Source: Streptomyces alanosinicus
GTDB taxonomy: Bacteria > Actinomycetota > Actinomycetes > Streptomycetales > Streptomycetaceae
DNA: 64,000 nt
Direction of reading: 5' to 3'
Assembly (NCBI RefSeq): GCF_014650595.1
Contig: NZ_BMVG01000003.1
Location: 186,001-250,000, forward strand
Positions 26,760 through 33,609 of the stretch are shown here, piece after piece; within the stretch, counting starts at the first letter, position 1, and each line of letters opens with the position of its first letter. The notes under the pieces were generated by a model that was given only the letters and a program-made list of their open reading frames with translations, did no database searches and was not told where the DNA came from. The translations under genes were made by a program, and so were the position numbers.

Positions 26760-27608
26760 ATGACCGAGGCATTGGTGCTGGGTGGCGGCGGAGTGGGCGG
26801 GATCGCCTGGATGACCGGGCTGCTGGCGGGGCTCGCGGATGCCGGGCAGGACGTCAGCGGGGCCGATCTGCTCGTGGGGACCTCCGCCGGGTCCGCCGTG
26901 GCCGCCCAACTGGGCAGCGGGCTGGGGCTGGAGGAGCTGTACGCCCGGCAGGTGGACCCCGCGCTGCAGGCCGCCGAGATCATGGCCGAGATGGACCTGG
27001 AGAAGTTCGCGGCGGAGATCGGCGCCGTCATCGGCTCCGCGGCCTCCGTGGCGGAGGTGCGCCGCGAGGTCGGGCGGGTCGCGCTCGGCTCGCGGACCGT
27101 GTCCGAGGAGGCGCGCCGCGCGGTGATCGAGTCACGGCTGCCGGCGCACGGCTGGCCGGAGCGCGCACTGAAGGTCGTCGCGGTGGACGCGGAGAGCGGC
27201 GAGCCGGTCGTCTTCGAACGCGCCTCGGGTGTCCCCCTGGTGGACGCCGTCGCGGCGAGCTGCGCCGTGCCGGGCGTGTGGCCGCCGGTGACCATCGGCG
27301 AGCGCCGGTACGTCGACGGCGGGGTGCGCTCCATCGCCAACGTCGACCTCGCCACCGGCGCGGACCGGGTCCTGGTGATCGTGCCGCTGGGCATCACCGA
27401 GCCCTTCCCCAGCGAGCAGCCGCTGGAGCGGACCGTCGGGGAACTGCGCGCCCAGGGCGCACAGGTGGTGGTCATCGCCCCCGACGAGGCGTCGGCGACG
27501 GCCATCGGCGACAACCCCCTGGACCCGGCCACCCGCATCCCGGCCGCCGAGGCCGGCCGCACCCAGGCCCACACCCTGACCATCCCGTGGACCACCCCCA
27601 CGAACTGA
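26760..27608 (+). CDS. Patatin-like phospholipase
   Basis: 282 residues. The patatin fold is shown by GGGGVGGIAW near the N-terminus (oxyanion loop), GTSAGS with the nucleophile Ser, and YVDGGVRS with the catalytic Asp of the DGG motif. No signal peptide or membrane segment is seen, so it is a cytoplasmic lipid acyl hydrolase of the RssA/Rv-type family. The ATG at 26760 has GAGGAGG a few bases upstream. It diverges from the kinase-fold gene across 206 bp. Patatins can be conflict-system effectors, but this form is common in ordinary Streptomyces regions, so I do not include it in the island. Confidence 0.85.
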   Translation: MTEALVLGGGGVGGIAWMTGLLAGLADAGQDVSGADLLVGTSAGSAVAAQLGSGLGLEELYARQVDPALQAAEIMAEMDLEKFAAEIGAVIGSAASVAEVRREVGRVALGSRTVSEEARRAVIESRLPAHGWPERALKVVAVDAESGEPVVFERASGVPLVDAVAASCAVPGVWPPVTIGERRYVDGGVRSIANVDLATGADRVLVIVPLGITEPFPSEQPLERTVGELRAQGAQVVVIAPDEASATAIGDNPLDPATRIPAAEAGRTQAHTLTIPWTTPTN

Positions 27609-27630
27609 CTCCGCCCCACAGAACCCACCC

Positions 27631-27680
27631 AAGGGGCGCGAGGAACTGCGCGCCCAGCCACAACCCACCCGCACCCGGCA
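27631..27680 (+). repeat. Streptomyces intergenic repeat, copy 1
   Basis: AGGGGCGCGAGGAACTGCGC followed by GCCCAGCCACAACCCACCCG matches a short dispersed motif common between Streptomyces genes. A second, inverted copy lies at 40466-40493. Function unknown. Confidence 0.55.
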
Positions 27681-27718
27681 ACCCACAAGGCCCCCACGGC
27701 GCCCAACCGCACTCACCA

Positions 27719-28375
27719 TCAAGCCCGATGCAACCCCCTCCGCTCCAGTGCGGCCAGCACCTCCGCATCGGTGAGCTGCTCGAAATCCTCGTACCACTGC
27801 CCCACCGCACTGAAGCCGACCGGCCGATACGGGCACACGATCCTGTCGGCCTCACCGACGAGCAGGTCCAGGGAGTCGGGGGCACCGACAGGAACGGCCA
27901 GGACCAGGTGTGCCGGCCCGCGGCGCCGCACATGCCGCAGCGCCGCGCGGGCCGTCGCTCCGGTGGCGAGGCCGTCGTCGACGACGATCACCGTACGGCC
28001 CGCCGGATCCGGGGTGGGGCGGTCGCCGCGGTAGCGCTGCTCGCGGCGGCGCAGTTCCCGCCGCTCGCGCTCGACCGCCGGGGCGAGGGACTCCTCGGTC
28101 AGACCGAGCAGGCCGAGGGAGTGCGCGTCGAAGAGGGGCGGGTCGTCCGCGACGAGCGCGCCGACGGCGAACTCCTGGTGGTGCGGGGCACCGATCTTGC
28201 GGACGACGAGTACGTCGAGCGGGGCGCCGAGCGCTCGGGCGACCGGCTCGGCGACGGCGATGCCGCCGCGCGGCAGGGCGAGCACGAGGGGATCGACGAG
28301 GGCGCCCTGATCGCGCAGCTCGCTCAGCAGTCCGGCGAGTTCTCGCCCGGCTTCGGCACGGTCCCGGAAGCGCAT
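27719..28375 (-). CDS. Phosphoribosyltransferase-family protein
   Basis: 218 residues from the ATG at 28375, with GGAGGAGG six bases upstream. The type I PRTase PRPP loop is clear: VIVVDDGLATGATA. An early LALPRGGIAVAEPVA segment corresponds to the fold's first strand-loop, and VVRKIGAPHHQEFAVGAL is characteristic of this stand-alone subfamily, sometimes fused to dienelactone-hydrolase domains. Whether it acts on a purine, pyrimidine or other acceptor cannot be told. It converges with the patatin gene and is divergent from the deacetylase gene. Confidence 0.8.
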   Translation of the reverse strand: MRFRDRAEAGRELAGLLSELRDQGALVDPLVLALPRGGIAVAEPVARALGAPLDVLVVRKIGAPHHQEFAVGALVADDPPLFDAHSLGLLGLTEESLAPAVERERRELRRREQRYRGDRPTPDPAGRTVIVVDDGLATGATARAALRHVRRRGPAHLVLAVPVGAPDSLDLLVGEADRIVCPYRPVGFSAVGQWYEDFEQLTDAEVLAALERRGLHRA

Positions 28376-28501
28376 GGCTGACCTCCTCCGCGGAACCCCT
28401 CCCTCCATGGTGCTCCCGCTTCGGCGTTCCCGGTGGTGAACCGGCAGAGAGACGGGCAAAAGGGACGGACAAAGAGGGCCGCACAGGGGCGAACAAATGA
28501 T

Positions 28502-28521
28502 CTATACACTGAGTGTATAGT
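28502..28521 (+). promoter_or_regulatory. Palindromic operator over a leaderless -10 element
   Basis: CTATACACT-G-AGTGTATAG (28502-28520) is a perfect 19-bp palindrome with 9-bp arms. TATAGT at 28516-28521 is a near-consensus -10, placed so that transcription would start at the A of the ATG at 28528. A bound repressor would therefore block the promoter. The symmetry is typical of TetR or GntR/YtrA-type sites. The cognate regulator is not adjacent. Confidence 0.7.
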
Positions 28522-28527
28522 CGCCGC

Positions 28528-29364
28528 ATGTCTTACTCGACCGGCAAGATCCCGATGCCGCAGCCGACCACCGGAACGGCCCATGCCACCAGGAAGATGC
28601 GCAGAACCGCCCGAAGGTTGCGTCCGGCCGCGCTCGCGTCGGCCGCGCTCGGGCTGGCGCTCACCCTGTCCGGCTGCGCCCAGGTCGACACGACCGCCCC
28701 GAGCACCGCGCGGACCGAGGCGGCGCACGGGGCACCGGCGAAGTTCGGGACCGTCGACTGCCGCAAGGCGAAGTGCATCGCGCTCACCTTCGACGCGGGG
28801 CCCAGCGAGAACTCTCCCCGGCTGCTGGACATCCTCAAGCAGAAGAAGGTCCCGGCCACCTTCTTCCTGCTCGGCAAGAACCACATAGAGAAGTACCCGC
28901 AGCTGGTCAAGCGGATGGCCGCGGAGGGCCACGAGGTGGCCAGCCACACCTGGGACCACAAGATCCTCACGCAGATATCGGACGCCCAGGTGCGCGAGGA
29001 GCTGAAGCGCCCGAACGACGCGATCGAGCGGCTCATCGGGCACCAGCCCACGCTGATGCGCCCGCCGCAGGGCCGTACGGACTCCAATGTGCACAAGATC
29101 GCCAAGGAGCTGGGCATGGCGGAGGTGCTGTGGAGCGTGACCGCCAAGGACTACACCACGAACGACTCGGCGCTGATCAAGAAGCGCGTCCTGGAGCAGG
29201 CCTCCCGGGACGGGATCATCCTGCTGCACGACATCTATGCCGGCACCGTGCCGGCCGTACCCGGCATCATCGACGCGCTGAAGGAACGCGGGTACGTCTT
29301 CGTGACGGTGCCCCAGCTGCTGGCGCCCGGCAAGGCGGAACCGGGCAAGGTGTACCGGCCCTGA
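28528..29364 (+). CDS. Lipoprotein polysaccharide deacetylase (NodB-type)
   Basis: 278 residues. A basic N-terminus, hydrophobic stretch and lipobox LSGC with Cys50 indicate export and lipid anchoring. The NodB domain has TFDAGP (87-92), HEVASHTWDH with the His140/His144 metal pair, RPPQGRTDSN, and ILLHDIY near the end. The usual motif 1 is TFDDGP; Ala90 replaces the metal-binding Asp, so activity or metal use may differ. Likely role: removing acetyl groups from peptidoglycan or chitin-type sugars outside the membrane. The ATG at 28528 is chosen because the -10 box places the mRNA 5' end there (leaderless). Later ATGs at 28555 and 28597 are weaker options. Confidence 0.82.
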   Translation: MSYSTGKIPMPQPTTGTAHATRKMRRTARRLRPAALASAALGLALTLSGCAQVDTTAPSTARTEAAHGAPAKFGTVDCRKAKCIALTFDAGPSENSPRLLDILKQKKVPATFFLLGKNHIEKYPQLVKRMAAEGHEVASHTWDHKILTQISDAQVREELKRPNDAIERLIGHQPTLMRPPQGRTDSNVHKIAKELGMAEVLWSVTAKDYTTNDSALIKKRVLEQASRDGIILLHDIYAGTVPAVPGIIDALKERGYVFVTVPQLLAPGKAEPGKVYRP

Positions 29365-29432
29365 CACGCCCCGAGGGACCCGGTCCGGGCCGAACCCCCG
29401 GCGCGGCGGCGTGCATTGCCTACGATCATGCC

Positions 29433-29882
29433 GTGCCGACCTTCTCCTTCACCCGTACGGCCCCGCTCCCCCTCGACGAGGCGTGGTGCCGGCTCACCGA
29501 GTGGCCCCGCCACGCCGATATGGTCCCGCTGACCCGGATCAGGGTGCTCACGCCGGGGCCGACCCGGGTGGGTACGCGCTTCGTGGCCCGCTCCGGCATC
29601 GGTCCGCTCGCCTTCGACGACACCATGGAGGTGACGCGCTGGCGCCCGCCCACCACCGACGAGCCGGGCCTGTGCCGCCTGGAGAAACGCGGCCGGGTGG
29701 TCCTCGGCTGGGCGGAGATCGAGGTGGGGCCGGGGCCCGGGGGCCGCAGCCGGGTGCAGTGGCGGGAGGAGCTGCGGGTGCGGTTCGTGCCCACGGCTCT
29801 CGACGCGCTGGTGGAGCGTACGGCGCGTGCCGTGTTCGGTCGGGCCGTGAACCGTCTGCTGCGGGGGGCGCAGGCGCCCTGA
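29433..29882 (+). CDS. SRPBCC-family protein (START/polyketide-cyclase fold)
   Basis: 149 residues. The N-terminus (PTFSFTRTAPLPLDEAWCRL) and VGTRFVARSGIGPLAFDD segment fit the Bet v1-like SRPBCC fold, which makes a hydrophobic ligand cavity; the ligand is unknown. The GTG at 29433 is preceded by TACGAT (29421-29426) at leaderless -10 distance and has no ribosome binding site, so the mRNA may begin at the start codon. It follows the deacetylase by 68 bp and ends 14 bp before the convergent LysE-family gene. Confidence 0.72.
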   Translation: MPTFSFTRTAPLPLDEAWCRLTEWPRHADMVPLTRIRVLTPGPTRVGTRFVARSGIGPLAFDDTMEVTRWRPPTTDEPGLCRLEKRGRVVLGWAEIEVGPGPGGRSRVQWREELRVRFVPTALDALVERTARAVFGRAVNRLLRGAQAP

Positions 29883-29896
29883 GGGTCGTGGACCGC

Positions 29897-30544
29897 TCAG
29901 TCCGTACGCCCCGTGACCGCGACCGTCACCCCCAGCCCGATCATGGTCAGCCCGCCGATCCCCCCGACGGCGGACAGCCGCCGGGGCGAGCGCGCGAACC
30001 AGCCGCGGGCACCGGAGGCGAGCAGCCCCCAGACGCTGTCCGAGGCGAGCGCGATGGCGTTGAAGACCAGGCCGAGCAGCAGCATCTGCGCGGGGACGTG
30101 CCCGTGCGCGCGGTCCACGAACTGGGGCAGCACGGCGGCGAAGAACACCATCGTCTTCGGATTGGCCACGCCGACCGCGAAGCCCTCCCCCAGGGTGCGC
30201 AGCGCGCCCTGGCGCGGCCCGCCGCTCTCCGTCCGCCGGAACGCCGCCCGCAGCGAGCCGCGCCGCCGCCACGCCTTGACGCCGAGGTACACCAGGTAGG
30301 CGGCGCCCGCGAGCTTCAGCACGGTGAAGACGAGGACCGAGCGCTCCACGATCGAGCCGACGCCGAGCGCCACGGCGGCGACCAGCGCATAGGCGCCGAT
30401 CGTGTTCCCGACGACGGTGGTGAGCGCGACGCGCCGGCCGTGGGCCAGCGCCCGTCCGACCACGAAGAGCACGCTCGGGCCGGGGATCACGATCAGCAGG
30501 AAGGACAGGGCGGCGAAGGCCGCCAGCCGGTCGGTGGACACCAT
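29897..30544 (-). CDS. LysE-family amino-acid/metabolite exporter
   Basis: 215 residues from the ATG at 30544; a TTG four codons earlier is possible, and neither has a clear ribosome binding site. Six hydrophobic segments are evident. The family signature PGPSVLFVVGRALAHG lies near the N-terminus and GVANPKTMVFFAAVLPQF in the middle (the NPK...F..LPQF motif). RhtB/LysE proteins export amino acids or homoserine-lactone-like compounds through the inner membrane. No linked LysR regulator is present. Confidence 0.85.
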   Translation of the reverse strand: MVSTDRLAAFAALSFLLIVIPGPSVLFVVGRALAHGRRVALTTVVGNTIGAYALVAAVALGVGSIVERSVLVFTVLKLAGAAYLVYLGVKAWRRRGSLRAAFRRTESGGPRQGALRTLGEGFAVGVANPKTMVFFAAVLPQFVDRAHGHVPAQMLLLGLVFNAIALASDSVWGLLASGARGWFARSPRRLSAVGGIGGLTMIGLGVTVAVTGRTD

Positions 30545-30608
30545 GCGTGCATGCAAGCACGGGGTCCGTACCGCCCGGCAAACGGTTTTCTCGGCCAGGC
30601 CGCTTCAG

Positions 30609-30734
30609 GACCTGTCCGGCGGATCCTGTCGCGGACGCGGGGGCCGGCACGCCCATCTGGACGCACCAGCCCCCCGCTCACCTGCGCCGATGAGGCACCG
30701 TCACTTTCCCGCGGCCTGATCCGCCGGACAGGCT
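30609..30734. mobile_element. MITE-like element, copy A (~122 bp)
   Basis: A non-coding element bounded by CCTGTCCGGCGGATC (30611-30625) and its inverted copy GATCCGCCGGACAGG (30718-30732). Its reverse complement matches the element at 50490-50642 almost throughout, except for ~27 bp present only there. No transposase is encoded, so it would be mobilised in trans. Its right end touches the stop codon of the XdhC gene. Confidence 0.75.
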
Positions 30735-31884
30735 AGGCCACCGAGCCGATCCGCGCGGCCTGCCGCGACGCGGGGTCGTGGTGGATGGGGGTGTGCGCGC
30801 CGGTGAGCGCGATCCCGCTGCCGCCGCGCCGGTTGGCGACGATCTCCGCGCCGATGGACAGGGCGGTCTCCTCCGGCGTACGGGCGCCGAGGTCGAGGCC
30901 GATCGGCGAGCGCAGCCGGGCCAGCTCCAACTCGGTGACGCCGACGCCGCGCAGCCGTTCGTTGCGGTCGTGGTGGGTGCGGCGCGAGCCCATCGCGCCG
31001 ACGTAGGCGACCGGCAGGCGAAGCGCCAGCTTCAGCAGCGGTACGTCGAACTTGGCGTCGTGGGTGAGGACGCACAGGACGGTACGGCCGTCGGTCTCGG
31101 TGCGCTCCAGGTAGCTGTGCGGCCACTCGACGACGATCTCGTCGGCGTCGGGGAAGCGGGTCCGGGTGGCGAACACCGGGCGGGCGTCGCACACCGTGAC
31201 GTGATAGCCGAGGAACTTGCCGACGCGGACCAGCGCGGAGGCGAAGTCGATGGCGCCGAAGACGATCATGCGGGGTGCGGGGACGGAGGACTCGATCAGG
31301 ACCGTGAGCGGGGCGCCGCAGCGCGAGCCCTGCTCGCCGATCTCCAGGGTGCCGGTGCGGCCCGCGTCCAGGAAGGCGCCGGCCTCGGCGGCGACGGTGC
31401 GGTCCAGTTCGGGATGGGCGCCGAAACCGCCGTCGCGGGAACCGTCGGGGCGGACGAGGAGGGCCCGGCCCCGCAGCTCCGCCGGCCCCTCCACGATCCG
31501 CGCGACCGCCGCCGCCTCCCCACGGGCGGCGGCGGCCAGCGCGGCCGCGGCCACCGGCCGGACGGGACCGTCCGCCCGGACCGGTGTGACGAGGATGTCG
31601 ATGATGCCGCCACAGGTCAGGCCGACGGCGAAGGCATCCTCGTCGCTGTACCCGAAGCGCTCCAGGACGGTCTCGCCGTCCTCCAGCGCCTGCCGGCACA
31701 ACTCGTAGACGGCTCCCTCCACGCATCCGCCGGAGACCGAACCGATGGCCGTGCCCTCGCTGTCGACGGCGAGCGCGGCGCCCGGTTGCCGGGGCGCGCT
31801 CCCGCCGACGGCCACCACGGTGGCGACGGCGAAGTCACGTCCCTGCTCGACCCACCGGTTCAACTCGTCGGCGATGTCCAGCAT
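30733..31884 (-). CDS. xdhC: XdhC/CoxI-family molybdenum-cofactor insertion factor
   Basis: 383 residues from the ATG at 31884, with AGGAGG 7 bases upstream. The N-terminal XdhC/CoxI domain contains VATVVAVGGSAPRQPGAA and GSVSGGCVEG. The C-terminal Rossmann-like part has MIVFGAIDFASALVRVGKFL and VGAMGSRRTHHDRNERL. Such proteins bind and sulfurate molybdenum cofactor and hand it to xanthine dehydrogenase. It is the last gene of the xdh run, 47 bp after the permease. The TAG stop coincides with the end of a MITE-like insertion, and the C-terminal tail (IHHDPASRQAARIGSVA) may have been shaped by that insertion. Confidence 0.9.
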   Translation of the reverse strand: MLDIADELNRWVEQGRDFAVATVVAVGGSAPRQPGAALAVDSEGTAIGSVSGGCVEGAVYELCRQALEDGETVLERFGYSDEDAFAVGLTCGGIIDILVTPVRADGPVRPVAAAALAAAARGEAAAVARIVEGPAELRGRALLVRPDGSRDGGFGAHPELDRTVAAEAGAFLDAGRTGTLEIGEQGSRCGAPLTVLIESSVPAPRMIVFGAIDFASALVRVGKFLGYHVTVCDARPVFATRTRFPDADEIVVEWPHSYLERTETDGRTVLCVLTHDAKFDVPLLKLALRLPVAYVGAMGSRRTHHDRNERLRGVGVTELELARLRSPIGLDLGARTPEETALSIGAEIVANRRGGSGIALTGAHTPIHHDPASRQAARIGSVA

Positions 31885-31931
31885 GTTCGGCCTCCTGATC
31901 AGGTCAAGGGATGCGTGGCGGGACCCGGGCG

Positions 31932-33398
31932 TCAGTGCACGCCCAGCGCCGCCCGGAGCGGATGCAGGGAGAAGTAGACGAGGAAGAGGACCGTCAGCCC
32001 CCACATGAAGGGGCCGATCTCCCGCCACTTGCCCTGGGCGAGCTTGATGACGACGTAGGAGATCACACCGGCGGCGACACCGGGCGTGATCGAGTACGTG
32101 AACGGCATGATCACGACGGTCAGGAAGACCGGGATGGCGACGGAGCGGTCACCCCAGTCCACATGACGGGCGTTCATCATCATCATCGCGCCGATGGTGA
32201 CGAGGGCGGCCGAGGCCACCTCGCGCGGCACGATGGCCGTGAGCGGCGTGAAGAAGAGACAGAGGGCGAAGAACCCGCCGGTGATGACCGAGGCCAGTCC
32301 GGTACGGGCGCCCTCGCCGACGCCGGTCGCGGACTCGACGAACACGGTCTGCCCGGAGCCGCCCACCACGCCGCCGACGGCACCGCCGGCACCGTCGATG
32401 AACAGCGCCTTGGAGAGGCCGGGCATCCGGCCCTGGGAGTCGGCGAGGTTGGCCTCCGTGCCGATGCCGATGATGGTGGCCATGGCGTCGAAGAAGCCGG
32501 CGAGCACCAGCGTGAAGACGATGAAGGTCACCGTCATGTAGCCCACGCCGCCCAGGCCGCTGAAGGACACCTTGCCGATGAGCGAGAAGTCCGGCATCGA
32601 CACGGCGCTGCCGTGCAGTGCGGGGCCCTCGCCGTTGGCCCAGGACTTGTCGTCGGCGAGGCCCGCCGCGTTGACGATCATCGCGAGGACGGTGCCGGTG
32701 ACGATGCCGATGAGAATGGCGCCGGGCACGTTCCTGGACTGCAGCGCGAAGATCAGCAGCAGCGTGACGGCGAAGAGCAGGACGGGCCAGCCGACGAGTT
32801 CGCCCTTGTCGCCGAGCGTGACCGGGGTCGCCGTACCCGCGTGTACGAACCCGGCCTTGACCAGCCCGATGAACGCGATGAACAGACCGATGCCGATCGT
32901 GATGCCGTGCTTGAGCGGCAGCGGGATCGCGTTCATGATCATTTCGCGTAGACCGGTGACGACCAGTAGCATGATCACGACGCCGTAGGCGACACACATG
33001 GCCAGGCCCTGGGCCCAGGTCAGGTCCTTGGTGCCCATGACCAGACCGGCCAGCACTCCGGAGACGGAGAGTCCGGCGGCCATGGCGAGCGGCACCTTGC
33101 CGACCCAGCCCATGAGGAGGGTGGTGAACGCCGCGCCGAGCGCGGTGGCCGTGATGAGGGCCTTCTGACTCAGCGAGTCGCCGGACTTGTCCGCGCCGCT
33201 GAGGATCACCGGGTTGAGCAGGAGGATGTACGCCATCGCCATGAAGGTGGTGACGCCACCGCGAACCTCGGTCGCGATGGAGGATCCTCTTTCGGAAATG
33301 TGGAAGTACCGGTCGAGCCACGACCTGCCGGCCGGCGGACGCGAACCCGCGCCCGCTTCTTCGGCGGTGTTCGTGGGCTCCACTGACTGCTGGGTCAT
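31932..33398 (-). CDS. NCS2 (AzgA/GhxP-type) purine permease
   Basis: 488 residues, about 12-14 membrane segments. The start ATG at 33398 has GGGAG eight bases upstream. TTFMAMAYILLLNPVIL near the N-terminus and GFFDAMATIIGIG and SGQTVFVESATGVGEGARTG in the middle are diagnostic of the AzgA subgroup, which takes up adenine, guanine and hypoxanthine with protons. It lies between the molybdenum subunit and XdhC genes of xanthine dehydrogenase, so it probably imports the substrates for that enzyme. A 211-bp gap upstream could hold its own promoter. Confidence 0.9.
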   Translation of the reverse strand: MTQQSVEPTNTAEEAGAGSRPPAGRSWLDRYFHISERGSSIATEVRGGVTTFMAMAYILLLNPVILSGADKSGDSLSQKALITATALGAAFTTLLMGWVGKVPLAMAAGLSVSGVLAGLVMGTKDLTWAQGLAMCVAYGVVIMLLVVTGLREMIMNAIPLPLKHGITIGIGLFIAFIGLVKAGFVHAGTATPVTLGDKGELVGWPVLLFAVTLLLIFALQSRNVPGAILIGIVTGTVLAMIVNAAGLADDKSWANGEGPALHGSAVSMPDFSLIGKVSFSGLGGVGYMTVTFIVFTLVLAGFFDAMATIIGIGTEANLADSQGRMPGLSKALFIDGAGGAVGGVVGGSGQTVFVESATGVGEGARTGLASVITGGFFALCLFFTPLTAIVPREVASAALVTIGAMMMMNARHVDWGDRSVAIPVFLTVVIMPFTYSITPGVAAGVISYVVIKLAQGKWREIGPFMWGLTVLFLVYFSLHPLRAALGVH

Positions 33399-33609
33399 GG
33401 TGCCATCTCCCAAGGTTCACAGGGGCACCCGTGCAACCGCCCTGACGGTCACGGGATTTGGGAATGGACGACCCGGGGGACGGCCCGAGACGAACGAGTT
33501 TCCTGGTGCTTCAAGGACCGCGAGCGGTGCGGAACTCAAAGAGGGATCCTCCGGGCGGCGCGGCGGAGTGTGTGACGTTCCCAGCGCCGCCCGGAGAGTT
33601 GTGGGGTTG

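Noticed and set aside
26760..27608. Patatin-like lipase as an effector of the conflict island
   Set aside because: It is divergent from the island, separated by 206 bp, and of a common housekeeping-type form; nothing in the sequence ties it to the system.
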